DNA of 38,210 nucleotides, from contig BFEA01000444.1 in the NCBI GenBank assembly GCA_003427395.1, positions 799,452-837,661 on the forward strand. The letters are read 5' to 3'. This document shows positions 20,061 through 32,067 of the stretch, piece after piece. The notes under the pieces are model-generated. The model saw nothing but the letters and a program-made list of their open reading frames with translations, had not been told where the DNA came from and did not search any database. This DNA comes from Chara braunii. Taxonomy: Eukaryota > Streptophyta > Charophyceae > Charales > Characeae. The stretch's first letter is position 1, and every line of letters begins with the position of its first letter. The position numbers and the translations under genes were made by a program.

Positions 20061-21138
20061 TCGCAAGGTGTTTGAGGTGCTCCTCAAGGGTACGGCTGTA
20101 GACCAGGATATCGTCGAGGTAGATGAGAACGTACTGCTCCAGGATGTCCGTGAAGATGTAGTTCGTCGCCCTCGGGAAGGTAGCGGGTGCGTTGGTGAGG
20201 CCAAATGACATCACCGTAAACTCGTAGTGGCCGAAGCGCTATCGGAACGCTGTCTTCGGCTGGTCCGCTGCAGCGACGCGGATCTGATGGTAACCGCTAC
20301 GAAGACCAATCTTCGTAAAGAAACGGTTGCCTGCTAGGAGGTCGAACAGCTCGTCGGAACGAGGCATGGGGTAGTTGTTCTTAACCGTGTAGCGGTTGAG
20401 ACCACGATAGTCGATGCAGAGACGAAGAGTTTCATCCGCTTTGCGAGCAAAGAGGACGGGTGCACCCCACGGGGAGTTGCTGAGTTTAATAAAACCCAGT
20501 CTCAGGAGCTCCTCAAGCTGACGCTTGAGTTTACTAGCCTCGGGGATCGAGAGTATGTAGGGTGCCTGGTGGTGAACACGATAGTCAGGCACAAGCTGGA
20601 TGGAGTGCTCGACATCGCGCATCGGTGGGATGCCAGCGTATGAGAACGATGATGGAAAAACGTCGTGGTACTCTTGAATGAGGTCACGAACTGCGGGCTC
20701 CAGGTCAGCCGTATATCGTGCGAGTTCCTCAGCGTCAGCGTCAACGCGCGACGACGGGGTGGACTTGACGGACAATAGAGGGTGGGAAGTAGAGATGAGA
20801 GTCATGGAGATAGAAGCAGGATCCGGCTTCAGAGGGATGAGCTCGGAGTCGGGACAGGGTGGATCATAGTGTAAGAGATCCGTAACGTTCACCATAAAGA
20901 AGGTGACGTCGTCCTGTCGGATGAAGTTTGCGAACTGTCGAGACGAGGTGACTGTGATCGTAGGAGGTGGTGTGGGCACGGAAGGCTCCATGGTGAGAAG
21001 GCGACGCAATGCAGCGACATGGAGGGTGAGTCGCTCCTGACGAGCTTGGAGCATGCTCAAGTCCAGAAGAGAGGACACAACGTCCTCGCGAGTAGCGAGC
21101 TGCTCGCTGCAACGGGCTGATCGAATGGCTCGACGCAT
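20061..21138 (-). pseudogene. Reverse transcriptase with YLDD active site; protease deleted (chromovirus 2)
   Basis: Read on the minus strand, the order is a helical junction segment, a Pro-rich linker ([15 protein letters not shown]), then [88 protein letters not shown] and the catalytic YLDD box at 20110-20121. These are the Ty3 RT fingers and palm in order. A TAG follows KTAFR (about 20240). The protease segment found in copy A (about 364 bp) is missing at 20989/20990, so the junction runs directly into the linker. In a working element this would be cut from a Gag-Pol precursor and would copy the element's RNA. Confidence 0.9.
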
Positions 21139-21231
21139 CGGTAGGCGCGGAGGGGTAGGAGGGGAGACGGTGGTCTGCGGAGGCGCAGAGGGTACTATGA
21201 TAGTGGGCGCAGTACACTCTATCGGGTTCTG

Positions 21232-23326
21232 CTATACCTCATCTCTAGTAACGAGAGAGGTGAACCACGACGGAGATGTCGGGAAACCAACTACTGAGGA
21301 GGGCGCAGGTGTACACTGCACCGTGGCTAGGAGGCGCTGCGGGGATGTGAGACGCCGGGGGGACTGGGCACGACGCTGGCGAGAAAGGTCAGCATACAAG
21401 CGATCGAGGGCGGCAGTGTAAGGGCACCGCGAGGAGGTATGACCGTCCTGGCGGCATCGTAAACACCCACGCCGGCCCAAAATAGCCGTGCGGTCCTCAG
21501 CGGAAAGGACACCGCGAGGAGGGACAAAGCCCTGAGGGAGGTCTTGCTGAGGGACCTTGGGGGGAGACGCCCCAGCGTGACCGGAGCGGCTGCGTGCCCG
21601 GGAGAGGGTGGAAAGGATGAGCTGGAGGCGCCCGACCATAGGGAGAGTAGAGTCCTCCAGGCGGTAGTGGACGGCCTCGCTGAGGTCGAGAGGGGCAACA
21701 ACGTCCTGCTCACCATACTCGCGCGCGCTGAAGCGGCGCAAGAAGTGGCGGCCCTGCTGCGCGGAACGGCAGGGGCAACCGCGAAAAGGGGAACAACGCT
21801 GGGAAGTGTCGTGAGAGGAGGAGGGGGCATAACCAGTACGCTGAGGCTGGGAGGAGGAAGTTTGTTGAAGACGGACCCGCATTCGTTGATGGTCCCTGAC
21901 GGCCTCGTAAGCCTGCGGGGCCAATGTGAACTCGTACCACCGTAACTCGGAGCGGTAGTCGAGGGGAAGGATGGCCAAAAAACGATCGATAAGGGCAACC
22001 TCAGGGAGGAACGCCACATCACAAATGAGGCGGGCATCCTGAAAGACCTGGATGTGGCGATCCAGGCCGGCAGCGCCACCAGAGTCGGGCCAGCGTGTAG
22101 TGACGACACGCTCGAAGGCGTCAGTCACGTCATGTCGGGCTCCGAAGCGATCCTCAAGGAACACCTGGAAATCCGTGAAGGTCGGCGTCCGACCCGCACG
22201 AAGGGAGTAAGCGTAAAAATCCTCCTAGGCGTCGAAAGGACCGCCATGCAGGCGCGTGGAGAGGTGAGCCACCCACGTGTTGGGTGGGGCGCCCATGAGC
22301 TGGAGGGTGCGGGTGGCAGAATGTAGCCACCGAGACACGAGTATGCCTGTACCCGTGTACCGTCATACAAGGCAATGCCCATCAAACGGACGAGTGGTGC
22401 CTCACCGTTTTGGCGGCGAGGAGGGCGGGGTGCAGTTGTCTGCACTACAGCCGAGTAAGTCAGCGCAGGTCCTGGAGAAGGGGGTGCAGCTGACTGTCCG
22501 GTGGAGCGGCGGGGGGAACGGCGACAGGCTGCGAGGGAGCTGCGGTCGAAGAGGTCGCTGCAGCCGAGGGAGTAGTAAGGAGGTAGGATGGGGGTGGAGG
22601 GGGGGCAGGGCGGGGGAAGCTAGCCGACAAGAATGGAAGAGTAGAGGAAGAAGGGGGTGCGCCCGAAGGCACGACCACCTGTGAGGGTAGGGGTGGCTGA
22701 AGGCGTAAGAGGGCGAGGTCGGCCCGGGTCTGGGCAAGCTCGTCCTTGAGACGTCAAACGTAGATCGAGCGAGGAGTGGCAGGAGGAAGAGCGGGGGAAG
22801 TGGACGTACGAGCGGCGCAGGGCATCCCACAGGGGGGAAAGCCAGGTGGCGTTGCGGTCGTACGAAGGGGAGGGAGAAGCGGGGCACCCAGAAAAGTTGA
22901 GACCATGGCAAGGGGTTGTGGTCCCGTGTCCGTAGTGACCGGAAGCTGGGCGGGTGCACCCGTAGAGTGAAGGAGGGTCTGGCCCGTGGCGGCCGTCGCG
23001 CTAGGAGCATGGACGGTCACTAGGATGGCCGGGTCGGGGGCGACAGAGGAGGAATCTCCGCCGTGGCCACCATGTCGGAGGATGGGGGACCCGGACTGGG
23101 AGCCAGGAGAAGAGAGAGAGTGGGGAGAGGAAGGACGACCAGCATCCTGGAGTTGCCGCAGGCCAGCGGCAAGAGTTGCCATCAGCGCCTGTAAGGGCGC
23201 AAGGAGGGAGGTGATGAGGGTGTGCAGATCCCCTTGGGGCTGATGGCCCTGGTCCATCGGCACAGGTGTGGAGCCCGATGTCGAGGTCCTCGCCGCCTCG
23301 GCGGCTTGTGACACGCCGTCGGCCAT
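21232..23326 (-). pseudogene. Gag with CCHC zinc knuckle (chromovirus 2), interrupted
   Basis: The likely start is the ATG at 23326 (MADGVSQAAEAARTSTSGST), giving an N-terminal region rich in Ala, Pro and Ser with a leucine-rich helical patch (LITSLLAPLQALMATLAAGL). The middle passes through at least one frame change. A capsid-like core is readable (LMGAPPNTWVAHLSTRLHGG, then TFTDFQVFLEDRFGARHDVT), interrupted by one TAG near 22229. The C-terminal part has RFLAILPLDYRSELRWYEF and a zinc knuckle of the form CX2CX4HX4C at 21424-21465 (CLRCRQDGHTSSRC). Gag would form the particle and bind element RNA. The very Pro-rich middle (about 22400-22990) has several overlapping open frames, so its true frame is uncertain. 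Confidence 0.82.
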
Positions 23327-23442
23327 GGGGAGGTAATGGGCCGGACTAGAGAAGGTCAGAGGAGGTCCGCGTGAGCGGAGGGCGTAGGGGGAGGTCTGCG
23401 ATCGAAGTCGACGGGCGGCGCTCGTAAATCGAGCAAGGGCGC
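23327..23442 (-). other. Gag leader of chromovirus 2, cut by an insertion
   Basis: 116 bp upstream of the gag start. No primer-binding site is recognisable, as expected if the second giant element inserted between the leader and the 5' LTR. It ends at GGGCGC just before TGTCGTACC. Confidence 0.6.
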
Positions 23443-23449
23443 TGTCGTA

Positions 23450-23475
23450 CCAAATACCCTTACAAGGGTATTTGG
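23450..23475 (+). repeat. Perfect palindrome at the LTR start
   Basis: Two 12-bp arms, CCAAATACCCTT and AAGGGTATTTGG, separated by AC. The identical palindrome is at 37375-37400 in the second LTR, and a compensated version is at 10400-10429 in the solo LTR. Confidence 0.95.
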
Positions 23476-24232
23476 CCTGTTTTTTTTACAAGTCACGCCG
23501 ATGCCGCCTCAACCAGGGTTGACGACGTGCTCACAGGTGGAAGTTGAGTCATGGCCGAAGGAGCGGCGCGCGCAAGGTATCGACGGCGAGGTGCAGCCAT
23601 GCGCAGGCCGGACTTGCGCGGCGACACAGGGCAGAAGGACGTGCGACACCTTGCCCCCGTACTTTTTTTGTATGCTCACGTTCACCTTTAGTCTTATTAT
23701 TATTATTATTATTTTTTCATTATTTTTTTTTAATTTTTCCTGCTTTTATTTGTATTGATGTCCGGGACTCGGTGATCGGTGTCGGGGTCGAATTGCGGGA
23801 CCGACAACCGTTACGGCGGTCGAAGACCTTGAACACACGCCTCTTTTTCGAACCACTCAGGTCCTGATGTATTCGGGGTGCTAGCGAAATTTCCATATTT
23901 CGTCGGTCATGAAAACACAGACCGAGGAGTTCAGTGTGCGTACGGGCTAATGGGTGATTTAGCCCACGAGCAAAAAAAAAAAAAACATGAGTGGCGGGGA
24001 CCCTCCACGGGGGCCCCATCCGCCAACCACGTTTAGGTTGTAAGAGGTTTGAGCGTGAGCATGCCATCGGGGCCCGGGAGGTACGGGACCGGTCGCACGG
24101 TGTGCCGAAATCCCAAGTATGTTGTTTGTAAGCCCTTTTGTCAAACAGCCTGTGTGGGGAATTCGCGGTCACCAGTTCTTGTACCATTTCTGGATGGCGC
24201 CATGCGACCAGCGTGGTACCGAGTCGCCACGA

Positions 24233-24326
24233 NTGCAGACGGCCAGGGTCCTGTATCATATGAAAAGATACAGCAGTGTAACCAGAACCGTGCCCAAGAA
24301 CCTCAAGTCNGTGTGTCNCAGATCCN
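24233..24326. other. Undetermined bases (four single n)
   Basis: Single n at 24233, 24310, 24318 and 24326. They suggest that reads from diverged copies were merged in this part of the LTR. Confidence 0.98.
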
Positions 24327-27300
24327 CATACCTGGCGGATCTGAGGCCACAGTGTAAGTATGCGCTGAGTAGAGCGGGCCAAGAGAAATTCCCTGCAGAG
24401 AGTCGCAGTGGACACCGCTGCAGAACAATCGTAGGACTTGGGTATAGAGCCGAAAGGCCAATCGAACCAGAGAGAGTTGGTTCCCTCCGTAGTTTCCCTT
24501 TATGGTAGCTGGCGCTGTCGGGAATACTGCTGCGCTAAGGGGCTGTCTGATTGAGGGAGAAAGAAGCGAGCTCGACGGGCATGAGCAAGATGACAAGCAC
24601 GAAGGTTTGTGAAAAGATGGCCTGAATCTGAACATCGAGCCAGGCAGGATGAGGAAGTGGGGAATACCGGGCAGCGCAGGCCGAGAGAGGAGGCCCGACA
24701 GGTAGTGGGGAGGCCGGTCCTAAGGCTGAGAAGCAGGGAAGCAAAGAAAGGCGGATGAACTTAACCGGGGTTTTGGGCCAGGTACGGACGGCGACAGAGA
24801 TGGTGGAAACAAGTGGGACGGGGTGGAAGACACGAAGCTCGCTCGTTTGCGGACGGTTTTGGCCTGGGGAAGGGGCGATCCCGGGGTTTTGGCCCCGGGC
24901 GAGCTGCATGGGAAAGTCAGTTGTGGAAGAGGGTTAGTAGAATAGGAGATTAGTGAAAAAAGGATCGCGCGAAACTATGGTGGAAGAGAAAACGAAGGGG
25001 GGGGAAAGAGCTTTCCTCACTCGTTTCCGGACGGAATCGAGCGAGGGAGGAGTCGAAATCGGGGTTTTGACGGGTTGCGATGACAAATCCGAAGCTAGAT
25101 TAGTGTGAAAGTTAGTGTAGGAAAAGTGAGATAGATAAAGTGGTGCGCAGAGAAAGTGAGAGGGAGGAAGAAGGGGGGATAGAAGCTGATGTATGCAGCC
25201 GTTTCTCGACCATTTTTGGAAATAGGAATGATATGAGGGGGTTCTAACGCACTGTGAATTGAGCTATAGAGTTGGATTTTGCTTTTGGGTCACAGATCAG
25301 CCGGTGTGAGATATGGGGGTTGCGCCCGGGCACACGGGCAACGAGCGGGCTTGGAGTAGTGACAAGTTTTCTTACTAGTATGGGAATGTATTCTCCCACG
25401 TTCTAGAGGAAGATTCACTCTCCGGTCGAATGCTTCTAGGCAGAGCAGCAAACTGCGGGCCACAGCTATGCATGGTAGGAAGAGAGGGGCTGCCTTTCGC
25501 TATTAAGTGCAACAAGTAAGTTTGCGCCCGGTGGTTTGGGTGGTGTGCGGTTGAACCTGGTCGTGATGCTGGCCAGGTACGCTTGTCCTTTTGGACAAGC
25601 ATGCACAACAGGAGAACAGTCGTCGGGACCAGGCAACTAAAAGGTGAACTTACCTGTGTTCCTCCTATCGCAGGGAGAGAGAGAGAGAGCGAATCATGAG
25701 AATGACAGGAAGGAAGTAAGATGCGACTAAGAGGCGACAACCGTAAAGGAGGGCGGAACTTACCAGGACGTGGCGGCCGTATTAGATGTAGACTACTGCC
25801 CATCGCGCTTGAACCGATTGTCACCATAGTGGTGCTAGCCAGTTGTCTGATGCTGGATGCAATGTGAGGATAGTTGTTGGAGGCGCTGCTGCGGTGTACC
25901 TCCGATTTGACAGAAGACGCAGGCATTCGGCCATGTTTCAACGAGAGATTGACTCTTGCTTTGTACGCTTGGAGAGCTGAAGTCGATGAACTCGCTTACC
26001 TCGGTGCTCTCGCTGCTGTCGGGATTTGTACATCGACACCATTTCTAACGGCGTGCTTCTGAAGTTATACGTATCTGACCGCAATCTGGGCCGGGTACAG
26101 AGTAAAGTTTATACAGGCAGAGGGAACTAGTTTGGAGATGGGCTACGTGCGCTTCTTCAGTGTTGCAGTACCTGTGCTTCTCGTAGGACGAGTTCTCGTC
26201 GTCACAAACTGCAAGTGTATCGTGACTAGCTTGGTCGTCGTTCTCGAGGGTGTGCATAGACGGTCAGGGCAATAGGGTCGTGCTACACAGCTTTGGCCCC
26301 TGTCCCCATGACAGCAGGCTATGCGTAACCATAAAGTTTGGATACTGTTTGTGGCTGCTGAAGAGTGAGCGAGGGCTATGTTTTAGAGTCACAGCCTGGG
26401 CCTGGAACTATGGCTAAGGCATTCCGGATCACTAACCTTGCGGAGTTGCTGTGTTTTGATTAGTATGGAGTTGTACCACGCAACCGTTGGCCGTACTTGT
26501 TACGGGGTATTATTGTACATACAACGTATTGCCATGTCTCTTGCCGAACTAGCTATTGCACCTGTTGCTGCGCACGTGTGTCGTACGCTCATCGACTCAT
26601 ATGAGCATTGCTGCGTTTTACTTATGTTCGAGTAGAGCACAGGAGGTCTGCCTCATCTAAACACATCCCTTCTGGACTGCGTAGTGGTGGTCAGACAGAA
26701 GGAACGGTACTGCGGATTGAGGGAGGATTTAGGATCGGCAAGGGGGTCACTATCGTGACCTGGAGGGCGACAGACAGTCGTCATTTCATAACTTGATCGC
26801 AAATGGATCGAGATTGTTGCGGTTTTGGCCACTATTGTCGGGCCTGCTAACAGGTTGGTGTGCTAGGAATTCTACCACTGTTCTGTTGCGGCTGGTGCGG
26901 CAAGCAACAGTTGATTCTATTTGTTCCGGAGTTTGAATTTTCTGGTGTGGCTGGGGGTGACTGAGCCGATGTCACGAACGATAGATCGAAGCGGGATTGG
27001 CACCCACAGGCCCGGATGAGAACATGTGGGTGGATAGTGCTTAAACGCAGATCTTTCTGGCTAGGAAGCGACAGTCCAGGTTGGGAAGGAGACATTATGA
27101 CCTGAAGGGGGTAGGTAGGCATTGCAGTAGGGCTATATTGCAACTTGAAGGTGTGGTTAAGCCTTGTAAAGGAGGTCACTGCTGCGAGCTAGGGGGTCGT
27201 CAGGCGGTTGATTTCACTGATTTGAGTTCAGTTTTGGTCAAAGTGCTGATGTTTGGCCATCATTGCGGGGCCTCAGGAGACTGAAGATTACAAGGCCTTC

Positions 27301-27759
27301 TCCTGAGAGTTGAGTTGTCCCCCTCTAGTATCTCGAGCGTCTGAAACCCCTCATTCTGTCTTTCTTAGTCTCTGTCTAATCCTGGTTACGAGAGGAAGGT
27401 GGCAGGCGAGATTGCAACCCGAAGGACCGCAGCAAGACTCTGTGGGGAGTCAACCCAGCGATTGCGGGAGCTCTGCCGGAACTCAGGAGGAGTTCTGGAG
27501 GCAGGGAACAAACATGTAACCATTTGCTTTCTCTCTATAAACCAAGTTATACGCCCTATTTATATGCCTGTTTATACTTTGACTGAATATACTGCATGTC
27601 CCTCTACTTTGACTTTCAGTTTGGCTTCAGGACATAAGGCAGACTTAATAAAGGAATGTATGCGCAATGTCAGTTTCAGTTTCATTTTCTGACTGAAAGC
27701 AGACTGTGGGGTTGCATCTGGGGCAAGGGCTGGGAGGAAGGCACTATTGCCTGATTTTG

Positions 27760-28620
27760 ACTGGGTCAACCAAAGGCTGGGCCAGTTCCATAAGTTTGGG
27801 AAGGCCTAGTGCTGTGTTTATCTTAGATTGCGTGGAGAGCCAGTCAGATCCATAAGTTAGGGTAGTGTGGTTGCTCTGACTTGAGAGGGTTGCGTGTAAT
27901 TGACTTTTTCAGGGGCCAAGTGCGTTCTGTAAGTTCAGGTGCCTTGGTTGCCTTGGTTATTTTCGGTTTTCTCTGCTTATTTGGTTCTGAACGAAGAAGT
28001 CTGAGCCATTCTATAAGTTTAGGTGGCTCAGCCTCTTCTTGCTTTATTTTGAGAAACTGAACTTGGCAAAGTGCAGACCGTTCTGTAAGTTCAGGTGGTC
28101 TAGCTCAATGCCACGCACATCTTGGGTCAGAGAGAAACGAATCAGGCAGAGAGTCAGACTGTTCTGTAAGTTCAGATGGCATGACTCAAAGCCCGCATAT
28201 GCTGGAACCCAAGGTTATAATTTGGCTATATTTATTATTATTTTATCTATGAACAAGCTAATCAAACCGTTCTATAAGTTTAGGTGGTCTGACTATGGCA
28301 TATCACAACCTGAAGAGAGTACAATTAAGAGTATAACTGAAGGTAACTTCGGCCGATTGAACATTGTTTCTAAGATGAATGGCTCAGTCCTACGCCCACC
28401 CTGAAGACTAAGTTCAGAGAAGTATATACAACCTGACTATCTCAACAGTTCAGGGCGACTATAATGGCCTAGTCATATGCCCAAAGAAGAGAAAAGTTGA
28501 TGTGCCCTGTGTTTGTGTATACTTTGGCTAAGTTAGGCTCATTCCATAAGTTTGGGTGGCCTGACTTTAGGCCTGGCTAAGGTAAGGTTCATTCCATAAG
28601 TTTGGTTGGCCTAACCTTAT
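27760..28620 (+). repeat. Array of nine TAAGTT-loop hairpins (5' giant LTR)
   Basis: TAAGTT occurs at 27791, 27853, 27930, 28014, 28086, 28167, 28275, 28547 and 28597. Flanking triplets pair as CCA/TGG, CTG/CAG or CTA/TAG in eight of nine; the exception is 27853 (CCA/AGG). Outer stems include TGAGCC with GGCTCA plus GAAG with CTTC (unit at 28014), CCAAG with CTTGG (27930), GAGTCA with TGACTC (28167), GTTAGGC with GCCTGAC (28547) and AGGTT with AACCT (28597). It is colinear with the eight-unit array in the solo LTR. Confidence 0.8.
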
Positions 28621-28912
28621 GCCTTATGTAAGCTGGGTATAAAGGGATAAATCATTGAGAGATTACGAACTATTGTTTATAGAGGTTGACTTGGGATGGT
28701 GAGAGTACTTACCTTTGTGGTTTGACCTGCATGTGGTTGAGTGAGACTATTGCTTAGTCTGAGTTTCAGTTGATAGGTAGTTGCTTTAGTTGCTCGCCAC
28801 GTGCTAGAGTCATAGGAGTTAGTTTCAATACCTGCATTTTCTGAGCTAAGTTTTTTTACTTAGGTCAATTTCTGCATTTTCTGGGATCTTTTATTCATAC
28901 TTGGTCTTGTAT

Positions 28913-30250
28913 AAATCTCGGTAGGCCACTTTCTCTACGGGAAGCGCTGCCGAAATTTCTACAAATCCAAGAAGTTGGTCAGATTTTGTCTTTTCAAAGT
29001 TTAGTTTGTCTGACTTTTTGGCTTAGTAAAAATATGGGAAGTCTTATTTTCTAAAGGGAGTGCTGCCCAAATTTTTGCTAATTAAGGGAGTTAGATAAAA
29101 TTGAACCTCGCGAAGTCAAAATCATTTTTTTTTATGAACTTGGCCTTGTATAAATTTTGGTAAGCTTCTTTCCTACGGGAAACGCTGCCGAAATTTCTAC
29201 AAATTCAAAGAGTTAGTAAAAACCTAACTTTTTAAATGTTCAACTTGTTTGATTTTTATATATCTGGCTCAGTAAAAATCTGGGAAGTCTCCTGTTCTAG
29301 AGGGAGTGCTGCCCAAAGTTTTGCTAATTCAGGGAGTTAGACAAAATTTGACTTTGAAAGGTTGAAGATTATTTTTCTTTTCATATTTAGGCCGATATAA
29401 ATTCTGGAAAGACATTTTTCCTTCGGGAAGCGCTGCCGGAATTTTCTTAACGAGAACTTATTATTGGAGATAGACAAACACGTAAGACTGCTATAGTTAT
29501 TGCAACTATATTGAATCATAAGCAGATTAATGCAAAAGGTGCCTCTGAGAAAAAAAAGTTGTATTGTGTGTATGTAGCAATTGATCAGAAATTTTCGACC
29601 GTAGCAGAATTAGTGAAAATTCTTTCAGAAGCGGAAGATAGATTATATTTTGATAGGTCGCGACTCTGGCGATCCACTCTGTATAGGAGGAGATTCTGCC
29701 ATAGGTCTACCTTTCTTTTGACACTGACTTAGAGGTAGACCGATGCTTGACTATCAGGAGAGTCTTGAGTGACAACGTGTCATGGGGATTTGATCTCCAT
29801 ACATTGACGATTTAGCTTGGATATTGACCTGTCTTATGATACAGACCTTCTTTGGACATTCGATTCATAATTTTGACTCGTTCCAGCTTGATCTTACGAG
29901 TATCATCGTCCGTTATCACTGATAACAGGTCGGTTGGTTGATCGCCGACTTGTCGGCTCTTGGTAAGCTACTTTCTCAACGGGAAACGCTGCCGAAATTT
30001 CTACAAATTCAAGGAGTTAGTCAAAACCTAACTTTTCAAATGTTCAACTTGTCTGATTTTTATATATCTGGCTTAGTAAAAATCAGGGAAGTTTCCTGTT
30101 CTAAAGGGAGTGCTGCCCAAATTTTTGGTAATTCAGAGAGTTAGACAAAATTTGATTTTGAAAGGTTGAAGATTATTTTTGTTTTCATATTTAGGCTGAT
30201 ATAAATTATGGAAAGACACTTTTCCTACGGGAAGCGCTGTCGAAATTTTC
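28913..30250 (+). repeat. Second hairpin array, eight units (5' giant LTR)
   Basis: Hairpins lie at about 28913-28958, 29028-29076, 29152-29195, 29274-29322, 29398-29445, 29958-30000, 30078-30126 and 30202-30250. The first five correspond in order to the five of the solo LTR. The last three repeat units 3-5 because of the tandem duplication at 29157-30652. The same two alternating stem types are seen. Confidence 0.78.
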
Positions 30251-30652
30251 TTAACAATAACTTATTATTGGAGATATACAAACAGGTAAGACTGCTATAG
30301 TTTTTGATACTATATTGAATCAGAAGCAGATCAATGCAATTTTTGACAGGTGGCAACTCTGGCGATCCACTCTGTACAGGAGGAGATTCTGCCATAGGTT
30401 TACCTTTCTTTGGGCACTTACTTAGAGGTAGACCGATGCTTGACTATCAGGAGAGTCTTGAGTGAGAACGTGTCATGGGGATTTGATCTCCATACATTGA
30501 CGATTTAGCTTGGATATTGACCTGTCTTATGATACAGGCCTTCTTTGGACATTCGATTTAGAATTTTGACTAGTTCCAGCTTGATCTTACGAGGATCATC
30601 GTCCGTTATCACTGATAACAGATCGGTTGGTTGATCGCCGACTTGTCAGCTC
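29157..30652 (+). repeat. 0.7-0.8 kb tandem duplication inside the 5' giant LTR
   Basis: 29157-29959 and 29960-30652 are successive copies. Both run from TTGGTAAGCT through CTGGCGATCCACTCTGTA to CGCCGACTTGTC. The second copy lacks about 115 bp present in the first (about 29540-29650). The solo LTR has a single copy, so this accounts for most of the size difference between the two LTRs. Confidence 0.88.
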
Positions 30653-31090
30653 ACGACACAACTTTGCTTACACCTGTGCCTCAACTTGATTACCTTAGCC
30701 CTGAGATTTGATATGCTTCTTTGAGGATTTTAACCGGACTTTTTTTAATGGCCATTATAAAGAACTTATGAGATTTGTGAAAAGTTGGGTTATGGCTGGG
30801 GCTTGAGTGTGTGAGGCGTGGTGTGAGTTACAGGGAAAAGTAAAGTTGACCATATTGGTGTATGACAATGTGGCTATTGTGTGTGTCTGTGTCTTGTGCA
30901 GGTTAGTATTTTGGAGCTTGATATACGAGTCAAACTTTGGAGGCAGTGAGAATGACAACCATGTGTCGCACGATCTACATACTTGATGGGTTTATTTTCC
31001 CCCTTCTTTGATTTTATCTCGAGTTCTGATTTGATATATGAGCGTTGGGTGTTTAATTAGTTACTGATTGATTTTGCTTGTTAATTTTTA

Positions 31091-32047
31091 TAGTTGGACG
31101 CTGTAGTCTGTGGCAGCCGTCAAAGTCAAACCCCTTGACTTCTTTCCAGACCCTGGATGATAGAGCTGGCCTCCAGGGCCATAAGAGACGATTGCCACCA
31201 CAGGTATGAACCCGTGTACCACCCACTCTTCGCAGGGTGCAGAAGAGGGTGTGGTTTTCAACCGCACTTGGTGGTTGTCCAACGTCGAAAGATTAACCCT
31301 CAAAGCGCGTGTCAGCCGACACTTGAGTGTCGAACGCGACCCTCGTGATTAACGAGGACCGTATGAGTATGGGTACTACATGGTACGTCATCATTGCGAC
31401 CGCTTGCGTACACATGCATTGCGAGTCGATATGAGTAGGCCCTGCGTCCGCGCGGTTTTATACTAAGTCTCGCGCGTGTCGCTTATCCGATTTCCGCGTC
31501 AAAAAGTTATGGGATGGTTACTAAGGGACTAGGAGTGTTGTCACGTGGTTTGATGTGTGTGTGTGTGTGTGTGTGTTTTATTTTTGTTCGTAGAGTGGTC
31601 TGCGCGTGGTGTGTGGGATGCGTCCTAGTCGACCGACGTCGAGTCGCGCTTGGGATCTCAGCCTCCCAGTGCGTCGGTTCGCGTGCGGGTTCGATAGAGG
31701 CATATTACCGCGCGTACCCCCTATGCTACAGTGAACGAGAATCGCCCTCGGCTGGTCCACATCTGCGATTGCAACTGATCAGCTTTCGTACTGTGGACTG
31801 GTAGGTCGGAGGGGATACGCCCACCGAAGGGAGGTGACAGCTCCCGTAAGGTGGAGGTAAGTCGTGCCCCGCGTAGGCCCTATCCTGTCGTAGGGGCTCG
31901 GGGGAGGTATGGCTGACGCACTCGGCCGGAGCGGCTTGTGGAAGCTCTATGTAAAGTCGCGGCGAAGGATTCAAAGCCAACTCCTGCGTGACGCGGCTGG
32001 GAGGGTCCCGCGCTGCCCCGTGCAGTGCCGGACCGATGCGCTCGACA
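31091..32047 (+). repeat. Conserved terminal 1 kb of the 5' giant LTR
   Basis: Counterpart of 17130-18100. It ends GCTCGACA two bases before the primer-binding site, so this is where U5 must lie. It contains a GT run at 31554-31576 that the solo copy lacks. Confidence 0.85.
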
Positions 32048-32049
32048 AG

Positions 32050-32067
32050 TGGCGCCGTTGCCGGGAA
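32050..32067 (+). promoter_or_regulatory. Primer-binding site for tRNA-Asp
   Basis: TGGCGCCGTTGCCGGGAA matches the complement of the 3' end of plant-type tRNA-Asp (CCCGGCAACGGCGCCA) over 16 bases. It starts two bases after the LTR end CGACA. This site fixes the LTR boundary and the plus-strand orientation. The same tRNA is used by the Athila lineage of plant Ty3-type elements. Confidence 0.9.

Larger units (their letters stand above)
18101..23442 (-). mobile_element. Chromovirus 2, 5' and middle part
   Basis: Continuation of the element at 8359-10394 beyond the inserted LTR. On the minus strand it runs leader, gag, a truncated junction without protease, RT, RNase H and integrase. At 23442 it stops within the leader upstream of gag, where the second giant element begins. 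Its own 5' LTR is therefore predicted beyond the window. Confidence 0.87.
23443..32047 (+). repeat. 5' giant LTR (8.6 kb)
   Basis: Starts TGTCGTACC, the same start as 37368, and ends GCTCGACA next to the primer-binding site. The start also resembles the solo LTR start in layout. It carries two hairpin arrays, an internal 0.8-kb tandem duplication (29157-30652), an ATT-rich tract (about 23693-23715), a GT run (31554-31576) and four undetermined bases. Pairs of related segments with the solo LTR include 27280-27510 with 14205-14450 and 31091-32047 with 17130-18100. The first 2.5 kb are mostly too diverged to align by eye. No gene is recognisable. Confidence 0.75.

Noticed and set aside
21327-22109. 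Long open frame overlapping the chromovirus gag
   Set aside because: Ser/Pro/Arg-rich low-complexity translation in a GC-rich region. The zinc knuckle and capsid-like motifs are in the other frame, so this is a shadow.
22402-23010. 202-residue Pro-rich open frame as a separate gene
   Set aside because: It overlaps the gag N-terminal frame in GC-rich DNA and has no recognisable domain. It is more likely a shadow or the result of a gag frameshift.
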